Assembly (NCBI RefSeq): GCF_022524485.1
Contig: NZ_JAKXMK010000032.1
Span: 1-64,000 of the forward strand
Reading direction: 5' to 3'
DNA length: 64,000 bases
Source of the DNA: Pseudonocardia alaniniphila
GTDB lineage: Bacteria > Actinomycetota > Actinomycetes > Mycobacteriales > Pseudonocardiaceae
The position numbers and the translations under genes are program-made. Below are positions 17,182 to 24,681 of this stretch, piece by piece. Under the pieces are notes generated by a model. That model was not told the origin of the DNA. It saw only the letters and a list, made by a program, of their open reading frames with translations, and ran no database searches. How positions within the stretch are numbered: the stretch's first letter is position 1; each line of letters opens with the position of its first letter.

Positions 17182-18042
17182 GTGGACCTCGCTGAGCACC
17201 TGACCGGATGGGCGCCCGAGCCCGTCGAGACCACGGCGCGCATCGACGCCTGGCCCTCCGAGGCGTTCGCCGCCCTGCTGGACCAGCCGATCCCCGTGGG
17301 CAAGGCCGGTGACCCACTGCCTCCGCTGTGGCACGGGTTCCACCTGCTCGACCACCCCGCGCAGGCCGACCTCGGCGAGGACGGTCACCCTGCTCACGGC
17401 CGGTTCCTGCCGCCGTTGCCGCACCGCCGCCGCATGTTCGCGGGCGGCCGGCTGGACGTGCGGGAGCCGCTGCGCGTCGACGACGTGGTCACCCGCCGGT
17501 CGTCCCTGGTGTCGGCCGTCCCCAAGAGCGGGCGCAGCGGGGAGATGGTCTTCGTGACGGTGCGCCACGAGTTCGAGCGCGACGGTGCGCTCGCGCTGGT
17601 GGAGGAGCAGGACTTCGCCTACCGCTCCCAAGCGGCCGGTGAGGCCCGCGGGCTGCCGGAGAAGGCCCCGGCCGCGAGCGAGGCCGCTGATGCCCCGCCG
17701 GAGGGCCGGCGGCTGCGGGTGGACCCGGACGAGGCGATGCTCTTCCGCTTCAGCGCGTTGACCTACAACACCCACCGCATCCACTACGACCACCCCTACG
17801 TCACCGGGGTCGAGGGCTACCCCGGCCTCGTCGTGCACGGGCCCCTGCTCGCGCTGCTCCTGCTGGAACTGCCCCGGCGATTCGCCCCGGAACGGCAGGT
17901 CAGGACGTTCTCCTACCGGCTGCAGCGGCCCGCGTTCGCCGGCACGCCCGTGGTCGCCGACAGCACGCCGGACGGAACGCAGCTGACCGCCGGGGTGGCG
18001 GGGCAGCCGCCGTCCGCCTCGGGCACGGTCACCTTCGCCTGA
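17182..18042 (+). CDS. MaoC/HTD2-type hot-dog acyl-CoA dehydratase
   Basis: The 286-aa product has two hot-dog halves. The N-terminal half carries the FAS1-like dehydratase pattern (PLPPLWHGFHLLDHPAQADLG, then RRRMFAGGRLDV). The C-terminal half has the hydratase motif FRFSALTYNTHRIHYDHPY, followed by GLVVHGPLLALLLLE. This arrangement is shared with mesaconyl-C4-CoA hydratase and mitochondrial HTD2. The HRIHYD box holds the expected catalytic Asp/His. GTG 17182 with AGGATCGGGA upstream is chosen; the longer open frame overlaps the methyltransferase gene. The natural acyl-CoA substrate is unknown. Confidence 0.85.
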   Translation: MDLAEHLTGWAPEPVETTARIDAWPSEAFAALLDQPIPVGKAGDPLPPLWHGFHLLDHPAQADLGEDGHPAHGRFLPPLPHRRRMFAGGRLDVREPLRVDDVVTRRSSLVSAVPKSGRSGEMVFVTVRHEFERDGALALVEEQDFAYRSQAAGEARGLPEKAPAASEAADAPPEGRRLRVDPDEAMLFRFSALTYNTHRIHYDHPYVTGVEGYPGLVVHGPLLALLLLELPRRFAPERQVRTFSYRLQRPAFAGTPVVADSTPDGTQLTAGVAGQPPSASGTVTFA

Positions 18043-18053
18043 CGGGGCGGGCC

Positions 18054-18114
18054 GCGACATGGACACGTGTCGCTGTCCGACGGCCCGGGGTTGAGCGAGG
18101 TGTGTCCATGTCGC
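18054..18114. terminator. Long inverted repeat between convergent genes
   Basis: A perfect 13-bp inverted repeat (GCGACATGGACAC at 18054-18066, complement at 18102-18114) encloses 35 bases, with the 10-bp palindrome GACACGTGTC (18062-18071) at its left arm. It lies exactly between two convergent stops (18042 and 18134), so a bidirectional terminator is the simplest reading. Confidence 0.5.
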
Positions 18115-18133
18115 GCAGGTGGAGTGCCCCCGG

Positions 18134-18946
18134 TCAGGCCCCGCGGAGGAAGGAGCGCACCACGTCTGCGACGAGGGTGGGCGCGGTGGCATGGGCGAAG
18201 TGCTCCTGGCCGGGAAGCTCGACGAGCGTGGCGTGGGGCAGGCGTTCGGTGAGGAACCGCGTGGCATCGACGTGGTGCTGTGCCGTGTCGGAGCCGAGCA
18301 GCAGCAAGGTGGGCTGCCGGATCGTCGTGAACCTGTCGACGTCGCCTGCCAGCCCGTCGACGACCCGCAGTTCGCGCTCCAGCGTGGGGGCGAGCGCGAC
18401 CATCTCGGCCCACATCGTGGTCTGCCGCAAGGCATCGACGTCGGCCTCCGGCGTGTGCACGATGTCGGTCAGCATGATCGACAGCACCCGCTCGTTCTCA
18501 CCGGCCGCGACAGCCGCGGCGAGAGGAGCGAGCGCGGTGCCGAGGAACGACCCGTTCACCGGCAGCGGGGGCTCGTACAGCACCAGCGCCGAGACACCGG
18601 CCCCCGCCGCGACGGTCGCCGCCGCGGTGATCGCGCCGTAGGAGTGCCCGAGCACCGTGGCCCCGGGCCCGGCCACGGCGAGGACGGCCTCGAGGTCGGC
18701 CACCTCGGTGCTCAGGTCGTAAGCCTCGGCGTCACCGCTCAGGCCGCGGCCCCGGCGGTCGACGAGCAGCATCGTGTACTCGTCGGCGAGAGCGTGGGCG
18801 ACGGGAAGCCACTGCTCGCCGGTGGCGATCGCGCCGTGCATGACGACGATCGCAGGACCGCTGCCGAGCTGCCGCCACCCGATGGTGGTGCCGTCGGAGG
18901 ACGTGGCGTGCCTGATCGTGATCGTTGCCGGCGCGTCCTGTGCCAT
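18134..18946 (-). CDS. Alpha/beta hydrolase
   Basis: The 270-aa protein has all classic elements: the oxyanion strand VVMHGAIATGEQW, the strand-4 motif VDRRGRGLSGD, the nucleophile elbow VLGHSYGA (Ser about 98), a late acid near LLLLGSDTAQHH, and the catalytic His in PGQEHFAHATAP. Substrate is unknown; lactonase, esterase or haloperoxidase-like activities occur in the family. The ATG at 18946 is used because the upstream extension is low-complexity and lacks similarity. It is transcribed in the same direction as the amine oxidase, 138 bp downstream of it. Confidence 0.85.
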   Translation of the reverse strand: MAQDAPATITIRHATSSDGTTIGWRQLGSGPAIVVMHGAIATGEQWLPVAHALADEYTMLLVDRRGRGLSGDAEAYDLSTEVADLEAVLAVAGPGATVLGHSYGAITAAATVAAGAGVSALVLYEPPLPVNGSFLGTALAPLAAAVAAGENERVLSIMLTDIVHTPEADVDALRQTTMWAEMVALAPTLERELRVVDGLAGDVDRFTTIRQPTLLLLGSDTAQHHVDATRFLTERLPHATLVELPGQEHFAHATAPTLVADVVRSFLRGA

Positions 18947-19037
18947 GACCGCGACGCTAACCCCGCCCCCGGCGCCGGGGACCCGCGAAGTCGCCCCGGT
19001 CACGTGCCTTCGAGTCACAGGTCGCGGCCCTGCCGTC

Positions 19038-19075
19038 GCCGAGTGCCCCCGCGCTCTCGCCCGGGGACACTCGGC
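19038..19075 (-). terminator. Terminator hairpin after the amine oxidase gene
   Basis: Arms GCCGAGTG (19038-19045) and CACTCGGC (19068-19075) are extended by CCCC/GGGG after a one-base bulge. The hairpin starts 10 bases after the amine oxidase stop on the minus strand. Confidence 0.55.
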
Positions 19076-19084
19076 GGTGGCTGG

Positions 19085-21034
19085 TCAGCTGTGGCAGTGG
19101 GGCGTGGTCGGCGGGAGGTCCAGGGCGGGGTTGCCGTCGAAGAACCCGGTGGGCTTGAGCATGAAGCCCACCGTGCTGACCGGCATCACCGGCCAGTCCT
19201 CCGGTCGCACGACGTGGTGGGCCCCGAACGTGTACCAGACCACCACGTCCGTGCCCTCCAGCGGACGGTCGCCCGCCCCGTACACGGGCAGTCCCTGGCC
19301 GCCCGGGTGCTGGGCGGGGTAGTCGCCCGCAGCGAAGCGCTGCGAGTCGTCGTGGGCGGTGACCCACAGCTGGTGCTCCGTGAACCCGGACCGCGGGGCG
19401 TAGAGCGCGTCGGGCGAGTACATCGGGGGCACGTTCGATCCCGGCATCAGCGCGTAGGCCGTGGGCGCGCCGAGAGCGGAGGTCTTCTCGGCGCTCTCGA
19501 TCCGCCAGTGCCGCGCCCGCGCCGCGTCGGTGTCGCGTTTCGCGACCGACTCGCTCGCGAGCACGGTGCGCTGCACCTCCCAGGCGTTGCCGTGCGGGTT
19601 GTCCGGGCCTGGTGGGCTCGGTGCCGAGTCGATCTCGACCACGGTGTTGGCGCGCCCGTCCACGCTCATGTCGAGCCGCACGCAGAAGAAGTGCTGGTGG
19701 TTCGGCCCGTAGAGGCCCGGGGCGACGAGCGTGCCGTGCTTGGGTGTCTCGCCCGGCGCGATGGCCCCCGTGGAGATGACGCCACTGAGCTTGATCTCGT
19801 ACTCGATCAGCCCGTCGTTGTAGAGGTACCAGAAGTACCCGTACTCGTAGTTCCCGACGGTGACGATCGTGGAGATCACCAGGCGCCGCCTGCGCCGCAC
19901 CTGCACCGCGCCGGTGCGGAAGTCGGTGTGCTTCCAGGCGATGCCCGCGTCCTCCTCGTGCATGCAGACGGCGTTGTTGATCGTGACCGGGGCGCCGTCG
20001 TTGTCGTTGACGACCGCGTCGAAGTACTCGATGTGCCCCACGCAGTCGCAGCCGAGCGTCAGCTGGTTCGCCAGCCAGCCCACGCCGTACTCGCCCTGGT
20101 CGAACACGTTCTTGAAGCGGTGCGTCGGTGCCGGGTCCCCGTAGGGCACGTACATCTCGGCGAGCGAGGCCCGGTAGACGATCGGTCGTCCGTCATAGCC
20201 GACCTGGTGCAGCACCAGTCCCTCGCGCGGGGTGAAGCCGATCCGCAGCTGCCATTTCTGCCAGGCGACCGCGTGCCCGTCCACCGTGAAGCTCGGGCCC
20301 TCCGGCTGCGTGATCTCGATCGGCTTGACGTCGTCGCGGTAAGCCTCGACAGCGGGGACGTTGCCCGGCTCGAAGATCCACGGCTCCTCGTAGTTGCCCG
20401 GCGCCTCGGGGATCGGGACGACGCCGTGGTCGTTGACCTCGATCACCTCGCCTGCGTCGAGGTCCACCACCACGACCAGGCCCTCGACGGGCCGGGCGTA
20501 CCCGTGCTCGCCCGGCGCCGAGCGCACCCAGGTCAGCGGACGCGCGATCCGGCGCACGGACGGGTGGTCCTGCGGGCCCGTCCAGCTCGACGCCCACGGG
20601 TCGATCATGGTGAGCGAGAAGTCCTCGACGCCGCGCAGCCGCATGGCCTCCTGCCAGCGCGGGTCGGCCTGCACGATCTTCTCGCAGGACTCGAACTCCT
20701 CCGCCATCATCGGCGCCTGCACGCCCTCGATGGCCTCGAAGGACAGGACCGCCTCGTCGGTGAGCGAGACGACCGCCTCGTACGTGGTGCGTTCGCCGCG
20801 CTCGTAGAGCACGATGTGCGCTTCCCGTGGTAGCGGCTCGTCGCCGGGAGACCAGTCGAACACCGCGGCCTTCGACGGTTCGTGCAGCGTGACGAACACG
20901 AACCTGGTCGTCCCCGTCATCCCCCTGGCGCTGCGCAGCACCTGGACGGCGGCAGTGACTTCGTCGCCGGTGAGCGGCTCCAGCGGATGGCCCGTGCTGG
21001 TTGGGGCGACGGTATGGTCCTCGACGGCGGTCAT
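19085..21034 (-). CDS. Copper-containing primary amine oxidase
   Basis: The 649-aa enzyme oxidises primary amines to aldehydes with release of ammonia and hydrogen peroxide. The topaquinone precursor is Tyr396 in TVGNYEYG. Copper ligands are His446 and His448 (GPNHQHFF) and His607 (FGAHHVVRPEDWP). The catalytic base is Asp312 (KNVFDQGEY). The length and the two small N-terminal N2/N3 domains match Arthrobacter globiformis type enzymes (phenylethylamine or tyramine oxidases). No signal peptide is seen, so it should be cytoplasmic. The ATG overlaps the permease stop (ATGA), so uptake and oxidation are coupled. Confidence 0.95.
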   Translation of the reverse strand: MTAVEDHTVAPTSTGHPLEPLTGDEVTAAVQVLRSARGMTGTTRFVFVTLHEPSKAAVFDWSPGDEPLPREAHIVLYERGERTTYEAVVSLTDEAVLSFEAIEGVQAPMMAEEFESCEKIVQADPRWQEAMRLRGVEDFSLTMIDPWASSWTGPQDHPSVRRIARPLTWVRSAPGEHGYARPVEGLVVVVDLDAGEVIEVNDHGVVPIPEAPGNYEEPWIFEPGNVPAVEAYRDDVKPIEITQPEGPSFTVDGHAVAWQKWQLRIGFTPREGLVLHQVGYDGRPIVYRASLAEMYVPYGDPAPTHRFKNVFDQGEYGVGWLANQLTLGCDCVGHIEYFDAVVNDNDGAPVTINNAVCMHEEDAGIAWKHTDFRTGAVQVRRRRRLVISTIVTVGNYEYGYFWYLYNDGLIEYEIKLSGVISTGAIAPGETPKHGTLVAPGLYGPNHQHFFCVRLDMSVDGRANTVVEIDSAPSPPGPDNPHGNAWEVQRTVLASESVAKRDTDAARARHWRIESAEKTSALGAPTAYALMPGSNVPPMYSPDALYAPRSGFTEHQLWVTAHDDSQRFAAGDYPAQHPGGQGLPVYGAGDRPLEGTDVVVWYTFGAHHVVRPEDWPVMPVSTVGFMLKPTGFFDGNPALDLPPTTPHCHS

Positions 21035-22602
21035 GCTGTGGCTCCCTGCGGTGTGTCGGATGGGGCGTCCACGCTTTCGGCGACCTCGAACTGGCCGATC
21101 CGGGAGTACCTCGTGGGATAGCGGCTGCGCAAGACCACGGCCACTGCCATTCCCGCGAGGAATACCGCGAGCACCACCCACGGCAGCAGCCTGATGTAGG
21201 TGGCGTCGCCCGCGCCGGCCAGGTCATAGCGGTTGACGACGAGCAGTACGCACGCCCCCGCCATGGCCGTGAAACCGAGTATCGGGGCGACGAGCGTGGA
21301 CCACCAGCGGAACTCGGAACGGGCGGCGGTGAGGAAGTAGCGGATGATCGCGATGGAGACCAGCGCCTGCACCGCGAGGATCCCCAGCACACCGAGCAGG
21401 GGCGACCACGTGCCGAGCTTGAGCAGCGCACCCTCGTTGCTGGGGTCGTAGATCACGAACGCGAGGCAGTAGAGCCCGACGAGCACCGTCACGGTCATCG
21501 CGGCGATCACGGGGCTGCGCCGCGAGGACGTACGGGCGAGAGCGCTCGGCAGCACCCCCTCGCGGCCGAGCGCGAACAGGTAGCGGGCGCTGGTGTTGTA
21601 GAAGGCCATCGCGCAGGCGAACGAGCCGGTGACGATGAGGATCTCCATGAGCACGGTGGCCCACGACCCGACGTAGCGGTCGGTGAGCGGGTAGAACGCC
21701 GACGCCGTCTCGCCCGCGTACTGCGCCTTGATCGCCTCGGCCGAGCCGTTCAGGCCCCAGCCGGTGACGAACACGTAGGAGATGACGGTGTAGAACACGC
21801 CGAGCCCGATGACCGACCCGTACGTCGCGGCCTTCGCGATCCGGTGCGGGTCGCGGGTCTCCTCGGCGTAGTTCGGGGCCATCTCGAAGCCCACCCACGA
21901 CCAGAACGCCGCGAACAGCGCGACGCCGGCGGCGCCGGTGCCGAAGACCTGGATCGCCGCGGAGTTGCCGAAGATGTTCACCGGGTTCAGCGGGGCGACC
22001 GAGAACCCCTCGGCGCCACCGGCGGCGAACACTCCGACGGCCAGCACGATCAGCACCAGCAGCTCGGCGATGAGCGCCACACCGAGCACCTTGGCCGTCA
22101 GCTCGATGTGGAAGACGGCGAAGAGACTCATCAGCGCGAGCCCGACGATCATGTAGGCCCAGGCCGGGAGGGCCACTCCGGTGAGGCTCTCGACCGTGGT
22201 GGAGGCGAAGTAGCCCATGGTCCCGGTCACCGCGGCGGCGAACACCATGTAGCAGATCGCGATGAGCAGCCCGGATCCCAGGCCGACCACGCGGCCGAGG
22301 CCGCGGGTGACGAACGTGTAGAACCCGCCGGCTGAGGTGACGCGGCGGCACATCGCGATGTAGCCGACCGAGAAGATCGTCAGGGCGACGGTGGCGACGA
22401 TGAACGCGGCGGGGGAGGCGTACCCGCCGCCGAGCGTGGCGACGGGGACGTTGAACAACATCGCGGCCAGTGGCGCGGCACCGGTGACGATGCAGAAGAG
22501 CACGGAGGGCAGGCCGAGTACTCCGTCGGCGAGGCGGCCCGGAGCGGTGGTCTCGGGGGGTGCGGCGCCGGCGACCGTGCCGGCGGGCGGTGCGGCGGTC
22601 AT
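21031..22602 (-). CDS. APC-family amine/amino acid permease
   Basis: The 523-aa protein has about 12 transmembrane helices and begins with the APC signature (GVLGLPSVLFCIVTGAAPLAAML). The substrate-site pattern FWSWVGFEMAPNYAEETRDP in TM6 is typical of APC permeases. It is followed by the amine oxidase gene with a four-base overlap, so the substrate is probably a primary amine such as tyramine, phenylethylamine, ethanolamine or a polyamine. Both N- and C-termini are Pro/Ala-rich and cytoplasmic. Confidence 0.9.
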   Translation of the reverse strand: MTAAPPAGTVAGAAPPETTAPGRLADGVLGLPSVLFCIVTGAAPLAAMLFNVPVATLGGGYASPAAFIVATVALTIFSVGYIAMCRRVTSAGGFYTFVTRGLGRVVGLGSGLLIAICYMVFAAAVTGTMGYFASTTVESLTGVALPAWAYMIVGLALMSLFAVFHIELTAKVLGVALIAELLVLIVLAVGVFAAGGAEGFSVAPLNPVNIFGNSAAIQVFGTGAAGVALFAAFWSWVGFEMAPNYAEETRDPHRIAKAATYGSVIGLGVFYTVISYVFVTGWGLNGSAEAIKAQYAGETASAFYPLTDRYVGSWATVLMEILIVTGSFACAMAFYNTSARYLFALGREGVLPSALARTSSRRSPVIAAMTVTVLVGLYCLAFVIYDPSNEGALLKLGTWSPLLGVLGILAVQALVSIAIIRYFLTAARSEFRWWSTLVAPILGFTAMAGACVLLVVNRYDLAGAGDATYIRLLPWVVLAVFLAGMAVAVVLRSRYPTRYSRIGQFEVAESVDAPSDTPQGATA

Positions 22603-22821
22603 GAGCGGCTCCCGGAGGTCTAGGGGTGCAGTCGCGGGTCGAGCCCTGTGGGTCTCGAACGAGCGTGAGTGGCGCTCGTGTCATCTGCGTCACATCCGTA
22701 TGACATGACCTTCGCCCGGGATTCGCGATCTCCGCAAGGGCTGTTGACCACGTTCCGCACTGCGTATCGACGCACGATGGGACGACGGGAACCGGATCCG
22801 GCACATCGGGCAAGGAGAGGT

Positions 22822-23490
22822 GTGACCGCACCCCGGCTCGTAGGAAACGATCCACCGCAGCCGCCCCCGCTCCGGCTCGTCCCGTCCGAGGAGGACGTCT
22901 CGCAGAACCCGCAACCGGCTGTCGCGGACGACAGCGCCGTGCTCGTCGCGTCGCTGGCCCGGCCTGATGAGTTCGCGCTGATCTTCGACCGGCACGCAGC
23001 CGCCATCCGCAGCTACTGCGCCCGCCGCGTCGGCGCGAGCACGGCAGAGGACCTGGTCGCAGAGGTCTTCCTGACCGCGTTCGAGCAGCGCGGCCGGTTC
23101 GATCCCGCTCGGGCCGTCGTGCCATGGCTCTTCGGGATAGCGACCAACCTGCTGCGCCGCTTCCACCGCCAGGAACAGCGCGGCTTCCGCGCCATCGCCC
23201 GCACCGGGCGCGACCCCGTCATGGAGGGCATGGCCGAGCGCATCGCCGAACGGGTTGACGCCGGCCGGTTCTCCCGCGAACTGGCCGCCGCGCTCGCCGC
23301 GATGCCCGGCACGGAGCGCGACGTCCTGCTGCTGTTCGCGTGGGCCGACCTCGGCTACGCCGAGATCGCCGAGGCACTGAGCATCCCCGTCGGGACTGTC
23401 CGCTCCCGGCTGAGCAGGGGCCGCGCGCGGCTCCGTTCGGCACTTCCGGCGCAGTCCGACCCGCACAGCGAGAAGAAGGAGACACCGTGA
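22822..23490 (+). CDS. ECF-type RNA polymerase sigma factor
   Basis: The product (222 aa from the GTG at 22822, with AAGGAGAGG just upstream) has region 2 (about 55-115: FALIFDRHAAAIRSYCARRVG, AEDLVAEVFLTAFEQRGRF, then PWLFGIATNLLRR) and region 4 (about 155-205: LPGTERDVLLLF-like, then YAEIAEALSIPVGTVRSRLSRG). The first 50 residues are a Pro-rich head. An open frame continues 51 codons further upstream but lacks a ribosome binding site. The stop overlaps the GTG of the next gene (GTGA), so the sigma factor is co-expressed with that membrane-anchored protein. Confidence 0.92.
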   Translation: MTAPRLVGNDPPQPPPLRLVPSEEDVSQNPQPAVADDSAVLVASLARPDEFALIFDRHAAAIRSYCARRVGASTAEDLVAEVFLTAFEQRGRFDPARAVVPWLFGIATNLLRRFHRQEQRGFRAIARTGRDPVMEGMAERIAERVDAGRFSRELAAALAAMPGTERDVLLLFAWADLGYAEIAEALSIPVGTVRSRLSRGRARLRSALPAQSDPHSEKKETP

Positions 23491-24599
23491 ACGAGATCGA
23501 GCTTCTCGCCGGGATGCGGGCGGAGACACCCGAGGACCCTGAGGCGTTGGCGCGCGCCCGGCAGCGGCTGCTGCAGCGAGCCGCTGACCCGGCCGTGAGG
23601 CGCGCACGTCCACAGCAGGCACAGCGGCGGTGGGTGTGGCCCTTGGCGGGTGTGGGAGGCCTCGCCGCCGCCGGGCTCGTGGTCACCGTGGTCCTCGGGG
23701 GCATCACGCCGGCCGCGCCGGTCGTGAACGCGCCGGTCGGTGCCGTTCAGCCCGGCGGGCAGAACATCCTCCTGGTGGCCGCGGAGCGGGCGGAGGACGC
23801 CGCGCCGGGAAGTGGCCGGTACTGGGTCAACCGGACCGAGTCGGGAGTGATCAGCGAGGTCGGTCCGGCGGACAACCGGTACCGGGTGGTCGAGCGTGGC
23901 CGGGCCGAGACCTGGGTCGCGCAGGCGCCCGACGGGACGAGCTGGTGGATCAGCCAGTCGCTCGGCGCGCGGCCCTTGGGGCCGGCCGACCGTGCCGCGT
24001 GGCAGCGGGACGGCGAGCCGGACAGCTGGACGGTTGACGCGCCTGCCGGCAAGCGCGGCTCGCTGGAGATCTCGGCTGCCGAACGCCCGCCGTTCGGCAA
24101 TCCCATCGGTACCGGCTCGGAGTCGTTCGCCCTCGGGGACCGCAACGTCACCCAGCAGGAGATCGACGCGCTTCCCACCGATCCCGCTCAGCTGCGGTCC
24201 GCACTGCTCGACCGGTTCCACGGCGGCGGCGGTGACATGCCCACCGACCAGGATCGCTGGCTCTTCGCCGTCGGCAGCAACATCATCACGGACATGCCTG
24301 TCAGCCCAGGAGTGCGGGCGGCGGCCTACCGGATGCTCGACGACCTGTCCGGGGTGCGGGACCTCGGTTCTGTGCAGGACGCACAGGGGCGTACCGGCCA
24401 GGCCGTGGCGGTGATCGACGAGAGCCGCAACGGGACGTTCGAGTCGCGCCTGATCATCGACCCCGACTCCGGCAGACCGCTTGCCCGGGAGACCCGGCTG
24501 GTGCAACCGGACGGGAGCGCCGAACTGACCAACTACGAGCTCGTGGTCGGCACCGGGTACACCGACGACTCGCCGCCACCCGTGCCTGCCCCCCGGTAG
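23487..24599 (+). CDS. CU044_5270-family single-pass membrane protein, possible sigma regulator
   Basis: The 370-aa protein has a cytoplasmic head of about 50 residues (MNEIELLAGMRAETPEDPEALARARQ). One transmembrane helix follows at 52-75 (VWPLAGVGGLAAAGLVVTVVLG), then a 295-residue extracytoplasmic domain ending Pro-rich. Such genes are habitually paired with ECF sigma factors in actinomycetes. The topology and translational coupling (GTGA overlap) fit an anti-sigma or signal-sensing role. No zinc-type anti-sigma motif (HxxxCxxC) is seen in the head, so that role is inference only. Confidence 0.75.
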   Translation: MNEIELLAGMRAETPEDPEALARARQRLLQRAADPAVRRARPQQAQRRWVWPLAGVGGLAAAGLVVTVVLGGITPAAPVVNAPVGAVQPGGQNILLVAAERAEDAAPGSGRYWVNRTESGVISEVGPADNRYRVVERGRAETWVAQAPDGTSWWISQSLGARPLGPADRAAWQRDGEPDSWTVDAPAGKRGSLEISAAERPPFGNPIGTGSESFALGDRNVTQQEIDALPTDPAQLRSALLDRFHGGGGDMPTDQDRWLFAVGSNIITDMPVSPGVRAAAYRMLDDLSGVRDLGSVQDAQGRTGQAVAVIDESRNGTFESRLIIDPDSGRPLARETRLVQPDGSAELTNYELVVGTGYTDDSPPPVPAPR

Positions 24600-24681
24600 A
24601 CCGTGACCGGAGGTGACCGGCCGCTGTGACAAGGGCGACCCCCGCGCGGACGTGCGCGGGGGCGCCCGCGACGATGTTCCC

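Noticed and set aside
18119..20833. 904-codon plus-strand open frame opposite the hydrolase and amine oxidase
   Set aside because: It is the antisense of two genes with clear catalytic motifs. Its translation is Arg/Val/His/Asp-rich low complexity and matches no family.
22679..22705. TGTCAT/ATGACA inverted repeat between the permease and sigma genes
   Set aside because: Six-base arms with 15 bases between are within chance for a 219-bp gap, and no second copy was seen.
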